A stretch of DNA of 64,000 nucleotides from Nitrososphaerota archaeon (GTDB lineage Archaea; Thermoproteota; Nitrososphaeria; Nitrososphaerales; CADDZS01). Under the pieces are notes generated by a model. The model was not told the origin of the DNA. It made no database searches and worked only from the letters and a program-made list of their open reading frames with translations. The translations under genes were made by a program, and so were the position numbers. The stretch spans positions 1 through 64,000 of the forward strand of contig JAJPHP010000082.1 of assembly GCA_021325255.1 (NCBI GenBank), written 5' to 3'. Below are positions 43,560 through 52,448 of the stretch, in pieces (the first letter of the stretch is position 1; each line of letters starts with the position of its first letter).

Positions 43560-43936
43560 TCAGGGCCAGACCCTTTTCACTTCTGAATAGTGAGGATCAT
43601 CAATGACACAGGGGAGATTGTATCGCTTGGCGGTCGCCATTATGAGCAAATCAGCCATGGGAATCCTAAATCGATGACTGATTCCAGCGTCCTCTTCAGC
43701 GATATGCGAGTCAACGTCAATTACGTCAAAGTCCTTTGCAATCGTATCAACACGGAGTTTGGCCACAGCCCTGTCTTTATGAGCAAGGGTCTGTTTGCAA
43801 ATCTCATATAATGTAATGGATGGGACGTATGGGGATTTTGTTCGATCGTAGATTGCCCTAAGTCTATGGCATCTCTGAGCTTTTCGAAGTGAACAAGGCC
43901 CAAAAATAGCGCGTATCAAAGAGCCTTAGTTTTCAT
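43560..43936 (-). pseudogene. VapC-type PIN-domain toxin, decayed
   Basis: PIN-domain ribonuclease of a VapBC module, read in three frames. ATG 43936 overlaps the antitoxin end and gives MKTKAL before a stop. FDTRYFWALFTSKSSE (first acidic residue) is in a second frame. From about 43870 to the end the protein continues as LRAIYDRTKSPYVPSITLYE, IDVDSHIAEEDAGIS (second acidic site), then RIPMADLLIMATAKRYNLPC with its conserved Asp, and VIDDPHYSEV (last Asp). All the catalytic acids can be found, but two frameshifts separate them. So the toxin is probably inactive. Confidence 0.75.
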
Positions 43937-44159
43937 CAGCTTCTCTCATCTTATCGAGCTGCTTGAACGCTTGTCCTTGAGTCAATCGAGACGTTCCCGC
44001 GAGATCGAAAACTGACGGGACTTTCGTGAAAATCACTTTGTCGCCTGAGGTTTCAACCCTCAGTCTCGAACCCTCTTCGATCCCGAGCTTCCGTCTGATT
44101 GCTACAGGGATTGTTGTCTACCCTCGCCTCGTAACAAGAACTTCTTCTACCTTTACCAT
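43926..44159 (-). pseudogene. AbrB/VapB-type antitoxin with in-frame stop
   Basis: A 77-codon swapped-hairpin antitoxin: VEEVLVTRRG, a TAG stop at codon 14 (44118-44120), then TTIPVAIRRKLGIEEGSRLR, VIFTKVPSVFDLAGTSRLTQ and a C-terminal toxin-binding helix. The family has Q-T-T-I-P at the site, so TAG is one change from CAG. The stop would truncate the protein in the first hairpin. Its end overlaps the start of the VapC remnant by the usual few bases. Both members of the pair are damaged, consistent with loss of an addiction module. Confidence 0.78.
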
Positions 44160-44548
44160 ACCTGTATCGGACAGTTTCCCGATCTAAAGGCTTCCTGTGA
44201 GACGATCATTCCTATCTTTTTGGTGATCCTATTCTGTGTCAAGAAATGCGAGTGCTTTCGATTGCTTTTCCAGTTGGTCGAGACTGCAAGGTTGCAGTTG
44301 CCTAATGCCACAACCCAAGGTTTGAATCGCTTTCGTGCACAAATCTTCAGAGAATGTATCGGACTCGATCGTCAAACTTACCAAACGCCCATCATATGGG
44401 TCATGTAGTGTTTCAGGAATCCTACTTCTTCTGGAATACCGGGAAAAGAAAGCCCAAGGGAAATGACCGGAAAGGTTTTGTTTTTCTACGTCTGCTTCAG
44501 ATTATACCGACTTGCTTCTGCATTCTGCTTTCACTGTTTGTCAACTTG
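44160..44548. other. Intergenic stretch, no gene supported
   Basis: About 390 bases between the antitoxin remnant and the permease gene end. Two open plus-strand frames (44220-44408 and 44354-44617) lack any conserved motif. Nothing else is seen. Confidence 0.5.
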
Positions 44549-46171
44549 CTAGTCCTGCCCGGGCAGCTGCGAGAGGAGCTTGCGCGCCTGAATCGAAACC
44601 ATTCTGTACAGTACTAGAATTGCAATCACGATGATTGCAAGCGTGATGCCAAAGCCAGCGAATATGCCCGAAGTACCGGATCCCGACAATTGGCCGAAGA
44701 GAAACGGGCCGACAGAGATTGCCATCAGAAGAAATGACAGCGGCACCCCGATGAGTCCGGCCGACTGCGACATGAAAGACGAGCGGGAGAATTCCGAAAA
44801 GTTGGGGAACCTCGCGCCAATGTACATCCCGAACAGCGTCATCTCGAATACTAGGAGTAGCGCCGGGACGAGCAGCATGACAACTTCCGGAATACCGAGC
44901 CTCGAGATAAGGCCTGTAATAACGAAGAAGGCTACTGCGAAGAGTGCCCCAAAAATGGCCGGAGTCGCCCCCTTGCCCACTACAAAATCCCTCACCGAGA
45001 GTGGGTACTGGTACAGGTTTGCAATCGCCTTACCCTCCGAGCCGATTGCGGCCATGGATATTATCACGGAGGAAAGTCCAACTATGAAAAAGCCCGCGAA
45101 CTGAAAGCCGCCCAGGCCCCCGCCTGAAGATACGCCAATGACTGACGTAACGAGGAAGACGAAGGGAAGGGAGAGAAACCTCATCATTTCCCTCCTCCTG
45201 ACGAGGCCACGGAGATCCTTCCTGGTTATCGCTAGCTGGCTTGGGCTCAAAATCCCGACCAGCGGAGAGCTTCCGCGCGGCGAGTAGGCAGATGTGCTTA
45301 TCCGGATTGAGGCTGGCATCGGAACCCAGTATCGCGTCCTCGTGAAGATTGCCCCAAAGAAAAGTCCTCCCGTTAGGGATACGAACAGGAGAGCAAAGGA
45401 CGCCGACACGAGTCCGTTTCCCCCCTGCAGGGCCGATACGCTTACCGAGGACCACAGGATTGGAATGAACCACGCGGGCCCGAGATTGGAAGTGATATCT
45501 CCAATTATTCTCGTATAGAAGGTTGGGTAGAACATTACCTGGAATACAAGTATAAGGAGCACGTAGAAAATAGCGCGTGTCGCAATCGCTCCCCTTCCAC
45601 CCTTCTTGTAAAACGAACTTGAGAACCTGTTCAGTACCGCCCTAATGATTTCGAGTACGCTGGCACCAATGAATATGGCAAAGACCGAGAGGACAGTACC
45701 AAGCTCCCAAGAGCGGATCATACCGAAGATATATGCGAGTGGTAGGGTTGCAGAGATAAAGAGGACAGGGACGACCGAGTAGTATATTGCAAACGTGAGC
45801 ACGGAGCCAATCACGAACTCTCCGGCGCTGACTGGAAGCCAGTTGATTGCATCGGACGCGGCAAATTGCGAGCCGCCGCTCACCTCCAAAACTAGTCCGA
45901 GCACAAAGATTATTCCGAGGATTAGGGCAGGAAGCGTAACTAGCGCGCCGCTCAGGAGCGGCCTGATCGCAACGACAGTCGTGGGGTCCGTTGACATGGT
46001 GATGCCGACAATGTAAGAGATAACCGCAGCTGCGGCAAAGAGCGCGATGTCTAGAACGACCAGAGCGGTCGGCCTGCGGATGAAGGAGCGGACATTACGT
46101 CCTGTTGCTGATGCTCTCAGTTGCGCCAAGAGCAGCGTTTGGAGGATTCTCCAAACTTTTCCAGAGTTCAA
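44549..46171 (-). CDS. ABC-2-type multi-span permease
   Basis: A 540-aa very hydrophobic protein with about twelve membrane segments. Pattern: helices at about residues 35-55, 70-95, 120-150, 160-180, 200-225 and 240-280, then a cytosolic loop (GILSPSQLAITRKDLRGLVR) and a second half with further helices up to residue 530. This loop before an ABC-2-like second half is typical of large archaeal exporter permeases. Its ATG overlaps the stop of the ATPase gene (atga), so the two are translationally coupled. Cargo unknown. Confidence 0.85.
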   Translation of the reverse strand: MNSGKVWRILQTLLLAQLRASATGRNVRSFIRRPTALVVLDIALFAAAAVISYIVGITMSTDPTTVVAIRPLLSGALVTLPALILGIIFVLGLVLEVSGGSQFAASDAINWLPVSAGEFVIGSVLTFAIYYSVVPVLFISATLPLAYIFGMIRSWELGTVLSVFAIFIGASVLEIIRAVLNRFSSSFYKKGGRGAIATRAIFYVLLILVFQVMFYPTFYTRIIGDITSNLGPAWFIPILWSSVSVSALQGGNGLVSASFALLFVSLTGGLFFGAIFTRTRYWVPMPASIRISTSAYSPRGSSPLVGILSPSQLAITRKDLRGLVRRREMMRFLSLPFVFLVTSVIGVSSGGGLGGFQFAGFFIVGLSSVIISMAAIGSEGKAIANLYQYPLSVRDFVVGKGATPAIFGALFAVAFFVITGLISRLGIPEVVMLLVPALLLVFEMTLFGMYIGARFPNFSEFSRSSFMSQSAGLIGVPLSFLLMAISVGPFLFGQLSGSGTSGIFAGFGITLAIIVIAILVLYRMVSIQARKLLSQLPGQD

Positions 46172-46926
46172 GCCGTGAGTTCCTCTACAATTGCCTTGAC
46201 GTCGGCTGAGCCGGTGAGATTGAGGAAGATGCTCTCAAGGTTCAATCCTCCAGCTCTCTGCCTTAACTCCTCCATGTTCCCCTCGGCAAGTATGTTGCCC
46301 TTGTCAAGTATCGTCACCTTTCTGCAGATGGCTTCGGCGATTTCCAGGACGTGAGTTGAAAACAGGATGGTGACACCGTCGGAAGAAAGTTTCAGGAGAG
46401 TATCCTTCACTATCTTCGCTGATCGAGGGTCCAACCCGTTCAGCGCTTCGTCGAGTATCAACACTTTCGGTCTGTGAATCAGTCCCGCTGTTAGCGCAAT
46501 TTTCTGCCTCATCCCGAGAGAGTAGCCTGACAGCAGATCATTCCCCTGATCCTTGAGGCCGAAAGCGGTCAGGAATTCGTCTACCCTTTCCTTCTTTACC
46601 TCAGGAGAAAGCCCGTACAGATCAGCCACAAAGTCCAGGTACTCGATGCCCGTGAGATAATCGTAGAGACGAGGAACCTCGGGCACGTATCCCACTATCT
46701 GACGAACTGCGATTGGGTCTCTGACCGGGTCAAGACCTTCCACCATCACGGTTCCGTAATCTGGCCTGAGGAGGCCCATCAGAATCTTCATGAACGTGGA
46801 TTTGCCGGAACCGTTGGCTCCTAGCAGTCCCCTTATCTCCCCCCTTTCTACGCTCGTACTTACGGAATTCAGTGCCCGGACCGAGGTAAAGTCCTTTGTT
46901 AGGCCTTGTGCTAGGATGGAAGGCAA
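46168..46926 (-). CDS. ABC transporter ATPase, ABC-2 exporter type
   Basis: A 252-aa ATPase. Motifs: Walker A GANGSGKST near residue 40, Q-loop VGYVPEVPRLYDYLTG near 85, signature SGYSLGMRQKIALTAGL near 140 (SLGM instead of SGGQ, common in this exporter group), Walker B VLILDEALNGLDP near 160 and H-loop LFSTHVLEIAE near 195. Similar to drug and bacitracin-type exporters. It overlaps the permease gene by 4 bp. Confidence 0.93.
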   Translation of the reverse strand: MPSILAQGLTKDFTSVRALNSVSTSVERGEIRGLLGANGSGKSTFMKILMGLLRPDYGTVMVEGLDPVRDPIAVRQIVGYVPEVPRLYDYLTGIEYLDFVADLYGLSPEVKKERVDEFLTAFGLKDQGNDLLSGYSLGMRQKIALTAGLIHRPKVLILDEALNGLDPRSAKIVKDTLLKLSSDGVTILFSTHVLEIAEAICRKVTILDKGNILAEGNMEELRQRAGGLNLESIFLNLTGSADVKAIVEELTA

Positions 46927-47030
46927 TTGTGGAAAACCACGTGCTCCTCTAACAATTTTTGACCGGGTAAAGCATGGAGTTGTGATTTGTGAGTTTTAAA
47001 CCAAACGTTGGTTGGGTCATCACTCTCAAC

Positions 47031-47573
47031 CTAGCGTGCTCCGCTGGAGGCTTCTTGCTGCTGTTGTATGTTCCCGCTGGTTTTACGATTGCCTTTGACG
47101 ATCAGGTAGACTCCCCGACCAATGGAGAGGAGAGTAGATAGAATTAGAATTATCACCAGCGCGTAAAGGATTGGTAAGACCTGCTGATATATCGGACTCT
47201 GTGTCACATTCGTGGGGTAGTCCGATATCAAGAGCTGACCTCCGAGAAAGAGGAGATAGTCATAGGCTAGGTAGAGTACGCCGGTAACTATCAGGATGAT
47301 CCCATAGGTCCACGAGCCCCTGAGCAGGACGTCAAAGAAGGTGATTACAGCTAGGAGGATTCCAAGGAAGGGGATGCCAGGACTCACGATTGCAGAAGTG
47401 ATCTCGTTGAGGTATGGGATGTATTGGGACGACAAGTATGGGGAGACAAGTTCGGTTAGGTGGGAAGGTAGGTAGTAGAAGATAAACAGGACAACCGCGG
47501 CGAAGAAAATCCCACCGATTATACGTAGGGCAAATCTCGGCCCCGACAGGTTGAGGTCAGCAAGTTTTACCAA
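47031..47573 (-). CDS. Four-helix membrane protein of unknown function
   Basis: A 180-aa protein with four hydrophobic segments: FALRIIGGIFFAAVVLFIFY, GIPFLGILLAVITFFDVLL, TYGIILIVTGVLYLAYDYLL, ILYALVIILILSTLLSIG. A Gln/Ser-rich tail follows. No family is recognised. It is 104 bp before the ABC ATPase start on the same strand and may belong to the exporter transcript. Confidence 0.72.
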   Translation of the reverse strand: MVKLADLNLSGPRFALRIIGGIFFAAVVLFIFYYLPSHLTELVSPYLSSQYIPYLNEITSAIVSPGIPFLGILLAVITFFDVLLRGSWTYGIILIVTGVLYLAYDYLLFLGGQLLISDYPTNVTQSPIYQQVLPILYALVIILILSTLLSIGRGVYLIVKGNRKTSGNIQQQQEASSGAR

Positions 47574-47657
47574 GATAGAAGCAAATCACAACTTGTGCTG
47601 CTGTTGATGATGTAGCTCTGATGACTGGCCTGCTGTATCCCAATTTCATTGTCATAT

Positions 47658-48557
47658 TTAGAGCAGTTCCTTAGCTAACATTCTCAACCCTTCTAGCTGG
47701 TTCTCCAGAGGGGCCATTCCATCCGGACTCGTCACCACGAGGGCATAGGAGACTCCAAGTTTTTCAAGCTCCGATATAATCAGTTTGTTTTCCTCCATGT
47801 TGCCCGAAAGCATTACCCGGCGGTCTCCTCTCGGTCCCTTATACTCCGATTGGGTTGCGCTCGAATTCAGGCCGATGCGCACGCAGATGGGTTTCTCCTT
47901 CGCATTCGGTGAGGCCTGCCTGAACTGGGACACGAGTTCTCGGAAGGAATCAATGGGGGAGACATTTGGGTGCCACGCGTCTCCGAGATCAGCCGCTCTC
48001 TTCATGGCGGCGATGCTTGTCCCCCCGATCCATATGTTCAATCCCATGTCTCTTTGCTTCGGTCTTGGCTCAAATGAGTAGTCAGAGAAATTTTGCGCAA
48101 TCGTTTTGCTCTGGAAGTTTTCTTCTCCCGCCCAAAGCGCCCGGATCAGGCGTATGGATTCGTCAACCCTCCTTCCACGCGTGTGAAAGTCAGATCCAAG
48201 GAATGAAAATTCTTTTTCAAGCCAGCCCGCGCCTATGGCAAAGATAGACAGCCTTCCTGAACTCAGGCCGTCTAATGTAGCAAGCTGTTTTGCCGCGACG
48301 AGCGGATTTCGCAGAGCTATGATTAGAGAAGAAATCCCGAGTTTCACTTTCTTGGTCTGCGCGGCAAGATACCCGAGCGTAGTTATGCTATCGAATATTA
48401 CTTCGTAAGGCGTGCCGCTTCGCTTTGGCACGAGAATATGATCTGTCGTCCAGAGTGAATCGTACCCTAATCTCTCAGCCTCGAGGGCCACCTCGCGCAA
48501 AGTATCTACAGATAGGGTACTACCATAATTCGGAACGCAAACACCAAGTTTGATCAT
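47658..48557 (-). CDS. LLM-class F420-type oxidoreductase
   Basis: A 299-aa TIM-barrel luciferase-like protein: KLGVCVPNYG at the N-terminus, ALEAERLGYDSLWTTDHILV, KKVKLGISSLIIALRNPLVA, ATLDGLSSGRLSIFAIGAGW, FHTRGRRVDESIRLIRALWA and LNIWIGGTSIAAMKRAADLG. These are the family's cofactor and phosphate-binding elements. The organisation matches probable F420-dependent oxidoreductases such as TIGR03619-type proteins. Monocistronic. Substrate unknown. Confidence 0.9.
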   Translation of the reverse strand: MIKLGVCVPNYGSTLSVDTLREVALEAERLGYDSLWTTDHILVPKRSGTPYEVIFDSITTLGYLAAQTKKVKLGISSLIIALRNPLVAAKQLATLDGLSSGRLSIFAIGAGWLEKEFSFLGSDFHTRGRRVDESIRLIRALWAGEENFQSKTIAQNFSDYSFEPRPKQRDMGLNIWIGGTSIAAMKRAADLGDAWHPNVSPIDSFRELVSQFRQASPNAKEKPICVRIGLNSSATQSEYKGPRGDRRVMLSGNMEENKLIISELEKLGVSYALVVTSPDGMAPLENQLEGLRMLAKELL

Positions 48558-48807
48558 TTGTCTTTCATCTCAATTTTCCTCGCTATTTGTTTTCGGTTCG
48601 TCAGGAAGAAAAAGTAGTTTTTGCTTCTCCCCGTATTTGCGGACCCTTGCCTCCTTTCTGATACACTCGCGACCTCTTTTTCTCTGTTCTCGATAAATGC
48701 TTAACTTTGTGTTTGGATGGAGCCATGCAAGACAAAAGAGGACTTTATCACTAGTGAATGATTGTTCGGCGTTACTTATTGGGAGACGTAGTTGAGTTAT
48801 TTCACAT

Positions 48808-49560
48808 TTGAAAGCAGTTGAACTTCAATCTCGTTCTTTCTCAGACTCTGCCGATTCGACCCTCACCCAACCGAGTTTAGTTGACCCGGCGGAAATTTAC
48901 TTTTTCGAGAAATTGCAGTCACTTCTAGTGCCTCGTTCAACATCTTCCCAGTCTTTAGAAGAATCGACGCCTCCCGCCACATCTGCGAAAATTTTGAGGA
49001 AGACAGCTCCAGGTAACTTCCGAAGGATTTGCGGCGTGGACGGATTTTACCCACAAGGTAATCATGTAATTGCGTCAGCCTCTCTGCTCTCAGAGAGCGG
49101 CCAGGTACTGGAGACTCATACCTACCGCGGACACTTCACCTTTCCCTACGTCAGCGGGATTTTCTTTCTCCACGAAGGGCCGTTTGTGGTTGCGGCCGTG
49201 CGAGGTCTCAAGGAAAGACCGCACCTAGTCTGCTTCGACGCGCATGGGATATCTCACCCGCGCTACCTTGGACTCGCAACGATATGCGGGATGGTCCTAG
49301 ATATTCCCAGCATTGGGTGTGCGAAATCCAAACTCGTCGGTGATGTGCGACCATACAAGGAGGGACTAGACAAAATTGTTCTTGAAGATACACAGGTCGG
49401 ATTCGTTACAAGATACGAAGGCGTCAAAAGGTACTGGAGCCCCGGATTCTTAGTGTCGATGGACGAGCTCGAAGGCATAATACTCGACCACTCTGAGGTA
49501 TGCCTGAAATCGATAGCTGAGGCAGACCAGGTTGGAAGATCCGGCGCTTATGCGCATTAA
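48808..49560 (+). CDS. nfi: Endonuclease V (deoxyinosine 3'-endonuclease)
   Basis: A 250-aa protein with the RNase-H-like fold of endonuclease V. Catalytic motifs: GVDGFYPQG near residue 73 (first Asp), LHEGPFVVAAVRGL near 124 (Glu), and LVCFDAHGISHPRYLGLA near 140 (second Asp), followed by IPSIGCAKSKLVGD. In most members the third motif is D-G-x-G-x-x-H-P-R; here it is D-A-H-G, with Ala for the first Gly. The N-terminal 70 residues are longer than usual and Ser/Pro-rich, and the true start may be inside (FEKLQSLLVP fits the usual beginning). TTG start used. The enzyme nicks DNA next to deaminated adenine. The stop overlaps the stop of the convergent oxidase gene (ttaa). Confidence 0.88.
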   Translation: MKAVELQSRSFSDSADSTLTQPSLVDPAEIYFFEKLQSLLVPRSTSSQSLEESTPPATSAKILRKTAPGNFRRICGVDGFYPQGNHVIASASLLSESGQVLETHTYRGHFTFPYVSGIFFLHEGPFVVAAVRGLKERPHLVCFDAHGISHPRYLGLATICGMVLDIPSIGCAKSKLVGDVRPYKEGLDKIVLEDTQVGFVTRYEGVKRYWSPGFLVSMDELEGIILDHSEVCLKSIAEADQVGRSGAYAH

Positions 49561-50954
49561 AAGTCCTCTACAACTGAATCAAAGTTCCATATGTAATCGT
49601 GTTTTCTGCTGTGCCTTTCCTTACGCCCGCGACTCACTGGTCCGATATTTTGCTCTAATTTCCTAACGACGTACGCAGAAAAAGCCGGAGCTCCGGTCGC
49701 GCCGGGCGAATTGTAATTCAGTATGTGCAGGGAGTTTGGCCCCTCGACCAGAACCGCTTCAGGGACAAAGCCATGCCCATCAATCACCGAGGTTCTGACT
49801 CCGGCGAGTCCCCTCTGGCTGAGCATCCTTGGATCGAGCGAAGGGATGAACTGCTCAACCCTCTTGCACATCGCCTTCTTTGAAAGTGAGCTCTTCCACT
49901 CGTTCCACACGAGCGAGAGAAACTTTCGGTTGAGAAGAAAGAGTCGGACTTTAGGCGTAATCGGGCCCTCGACCATTTTTCCAAAGAGCTGCGATTTGTT
50001 TTCGGACAACCCACGGTATGCGCCTGGCCCGGAGACGAGAACAGCGTTCGGGCCTATTTCTCTTCTCCCGCTCGCACGGATTATAAAGTGAGGATCGAGG
50101 AAGGGGAACTCTTTGTACTTGGCTACGGAATAGATGTTCCTTGATACCTTGGAAGCGAAAGGCTCCTCAACCACCCAGTACTCGCCGCGGAAGTGCAGGT
50201 CCGCATACTCGCGCGCTAGGCCGAGCATATGAGCGATGTCAAGCGCGTTGCCTCCTGCCGCATTTATCAAGAAGCCGCATCTTACTCGTTTTCTTTCTCC
50301 ATTCCCTTGTAATGAAGCAGTACTCTCGATGAGTAACTCCAGATTCTCTGACTCTTTGATATTAATCAGGCGGGCTCCTAAGATGTGTCGCACGCCGTTT
50401 TGCATCGCAAGATCAAAGACGCACTTCGAGAAAGCTCCGTAATCGACGGATGTATCTGTCTTTGAAAAAATCGCTCCAAGACATTTTACCTGCGGCTCCA
50501 GCTCCTTCACCGATGAAGGGGAATCAAGGAGTTGTACCTCCTCCCCCTCCCACATTCCGTTTTCGATGGCCCACTTTTCGTATCTGTCAAGGACAGTTAG
50601 ATCATTATCTTGAAGGGCCACCTCTAACGTCCCGACCTGCTTCCAAGGCAGAGTCCTGAAATGGGAGGCAAGCGCTGACCAGAGGAAGTAGGATTTCTGT
50701 GCCGATTTTGCAAAGATTTTCTTTCTTTCAGGGTCGAGGTAAAAGGGCCTGTGTATTACGCCGGTGTTTCTCGAGCTAGTGTGCTGAGCAACAAGCGATT
50801 CCTTCTCGACCAGCGCGACCGAAAGACCATCATACAGCTCTGTGAGCCAGAATGCTAGCGATACTCCTAGGATGCCCGCGCCAATTATGACTATATCGTA
50901 ACGCGTTCCTTCGGCTGGCAGTGCAGATTTCGGGTCTGGGTAATTGCTTGACAC
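49557..50954 (-). CDS. FAD-dependent L-2-hydroxyglutarate-oxidase-like protein
   Basis: A 465-aa DAO-superfamily flavoprotein. The dinucleotide site is IVIIGAGILGVSLAFWLTEL near residue 20, then TSSRNTGVIHRPFYLDP near 60, which in LhgO-type proteins is the HNSGVIHxGxYY motif. Further elements are KQVGTLEVAL, FLINAAGGNALDIAHMLGLA and a C-terminal GVRTSVID with a final NYNSPGATGAPAFSAYVV. Likely reaction: oxidation of a 2-hydroxy acid such as L-2-hydroxyglutarate, with electrons passed to quinone; the exact substrate is not certain. It converges on endonuclease V and is otherwise alone. Confidence 0.87.
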   Translation of the reverse strand: MSSNYPDPKSALPAEGTRYDIVIIGAGILGVSLAFWLTELYDGLSVALVEKESLVAQHTSSRNTGVIHRPFYLDPERKKIFAKSAQKSYFLWSALASHFRTLPWKQVGTLEVALQDNDLTVLDRYEKWAIENGMWEGEEVQLLDSPSSVKELEPQVKCLGAIFSKTDTSVDYGAFSKCVFDLAMQNGVRHILGARLINIKESENLELLIESTASLQGNGERKRVRCGFLINAAGGNALDIAHMLGLAREYADLHFRGEYWVVEEPFASKVSRNIYSVAKYKEFPFLDPHFIIRASGRREIGPNAVLVSGPGAYRGLSENKSQLFGKMVEGPITPKVRLFLLNRKFLSLVWNEWKSSLSKKAMCKRVEQFIPSLDPRMLSQRGLAGVRTSVIDGHGFVPEAVLVEGPNSLHILNYNSPGATGAPAFSAYVVRKLEQNIGPVSRGRKERHSRKHDYIWNFDSVVEDF

Positions 50955-51092
50955 TGGCTTTGCAGCAAGTGTCCAATCTTGGCTGTGTATATTTCCCTTT
51001 TACTGAGGGACTGTTCCACTACATTAAGCCGGAAGCGGAATTCCCTACTCTCTCGGTGAGAGAGAGTTCAAAGGAAAAAGAGGAGGAGATTC

Positions 51093-51389
51093 TTAGCGTG
51101 GGTTCGTCGCGTCCGTACCCTCCTTGGCACTGCTGCGTGAATTGCCAAGATCGACGTTTGCTCGCATCTCAAAATCTACCAGTATTCCATCCTGAACATG
51201 CTCTACGGATAACCTAAATCTTTCGAAATCCAACTTTCTTGATATGGTCCCTAGTTGTGAGGCTAGCCCGATAGCTCGTGGAATTTCAATACTTGTCTCT
51301 TTGTAGGGAATGTCTGACTTGTCTTGCTCCTCTTCTCCACGCTTGACTTCTTCTTTTTTTGTGCCAATTACCTGCATGGGGTTTCGCAT
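51093..51389 (-). CDS. Family-A small protein, copy 3 (divergent)
   Basis: A 98-aa protein. The last half follows the family-A pattern: a helix (IPRAIGLASQLGTISRKLDF) then a strand pair FERFRLSVEHVQDGILVDFE, with F-x-(L/F)-S/T-V and a DG turn followed by V-(D/E) as in copies 1 and 2. The N-terminus is charged and probably disordered (KKEEVKRGEEEQDKSD). Identity to the other copies is low, so membership is by pattern. It is divergent from the family-B gene at 51636. Its promoter (ttttta near 51410) lacks the dyad seen at 40-41 kb. Confidence 0.62.
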   Translation of the reverse strand: MRNPMQVIGTKKEEVKRGEEEQDKSDIPYKETSIEIPRAIGLASQLGTISRKLDFERFRLSVEHVQDGILVDFEMRANVDLGNSRSSAKEGTDATNPR

Positions 51390-51635
51390 CGAGGATAAAT
51401 GTCGCTCATAAAAAGAGACCCGCCACTATCTTCTATACTATTAATCGTTGTACTGTCACTTGGCAGTTTCTCCGCTCCAGAGACGAAAATTTCTTTTGTG
51501 AACCGCCTAACTTTACAAGCCTGTGACAGTTACTGCAGAACTTTTTTAGAAACTTCCTTCTCAGAAGACAGAAGTAGCAAGAAGCCAATCTCCAGTTGAT
51601 TACTAGCACTTGGGATCTTTCATTTCTTCTATCGG

Positions 51636-52094
51636 ATGCCCGCATGGGAGGCAAAGCAATTGGTAATAACGGAAACTGACAAGACAGAGATACGACGCAT
51701 CTCTGAAAACAGGTCGATTCAGAGGCTCTCGTCAGCCATTCGGAAGGATCTCGACCAGAAGACGCTTTCGAAAATGATCTCTACATACCTTGTGCTGAAA
51801 GCCAACGGTCACCCAGACAAGGACTTTGTCACTTTCCTTACTAGGAAAGAAACAAAGACCACCATGAAACTCGGTTTCAAGATGGCAACGGCAGTTGCTC
51901 CTTCGCTGCTGACCGACGGGATGTTCAGGTCGCTCGTCATGGGAACACGCAAGCAGATGAAGAAGGAAAAACAGGAACAGGAACGCAGGCAAAGAGAGCC
52001 ACAGAAAGAGGTAGAGAAGGCGCCGAAGCACCGGACAAAGATCGGTCCTGTCACCATCACTGAATCTCCACAGGTTGCGGCTCCCTCCCCGTAA
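51636..52094 (+). CDS. Family-B small helical protein, copy 2
   Basis: A 152-aa protein, gapless homologue of the gene at 39603 over about 90 residues: LDQKTLSKMISTYLVLKANG, DKDFVTFLTRKE, LLTDGMFRSLVMGTRKQ. Copy 2 has a longer, Lys/Gln/Glu-rich C-terminal tail (MKKEKQEQERRQREPQKEVE), likely a helix that could bind a partner or nucleic acid, ending in TKIGPVTITESPQ. ATG start at 51636. The neighbour in the opposite direction is a family-A-like gene, so the A+B association recurs here. Confidence 0.75.
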   Translation: MPAWEAKQLVITETDKTEIRRISENRSIQRLSSAIRKDLDQKTLSKMISTYLVLKANGHPDKDFVTFLTRKETKTTMKLGFKMATAVAPSLLTDGMFRSLVMGTRKQMKKEKQEQERRQREPQKEVEKAPKHRTKIGPVTITESPQVAAPSP

Positions 52095-52448
52095 AATCTA
52101 CCATCGGCATGAGCATGTCTCGCCACTCGCTCGATTCAAGAGCTCACTGTGCTTTCTGCTCCATGTAATGTTACTTCTGATCTTGAATTTTTTCCTTGAG
52201 ACTTGCTTTCTTGCTTGTTCTGAAAATTCGAAGTTGGCTATTGCCTTCTAAAGGAAACAGAATTTTTGCCTGTTTAATCTGGCGACGGACTGCGAGCGCT
52301 TACATCTTCTTCTGCCGCACACTGTGGAAGAAGCATATTAAAGGCACGTACAGCGAATAACTTACTCTAGAAGAGACAGCCGGAGGGGAAAGTAGCGGGG
52401 GCAATTCCATCTGCCTTCTTTTACTTCGACGCTTGCCTTCAATCAGGT
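52095..52448. other. Intergenic stretch with T-run and promoter
   Basis: 354 bases before the MFS gene. A T-run (gaatttttt near 52186-52193) could terminate the family-B gene, and catattaaag near 52334 resembles a TATA box for the MFS gene, giving a leader of about 85 nt. No gene is seen. Confidence 0.5.

Noticed and set aside
44118..44120. TAG in the antitoxin as a pyrrolysine codon
   Set aside because: The consensus residue is Gln (CAG), one base away, and the toxin is also broken, so a nonsense mutation is simpler.
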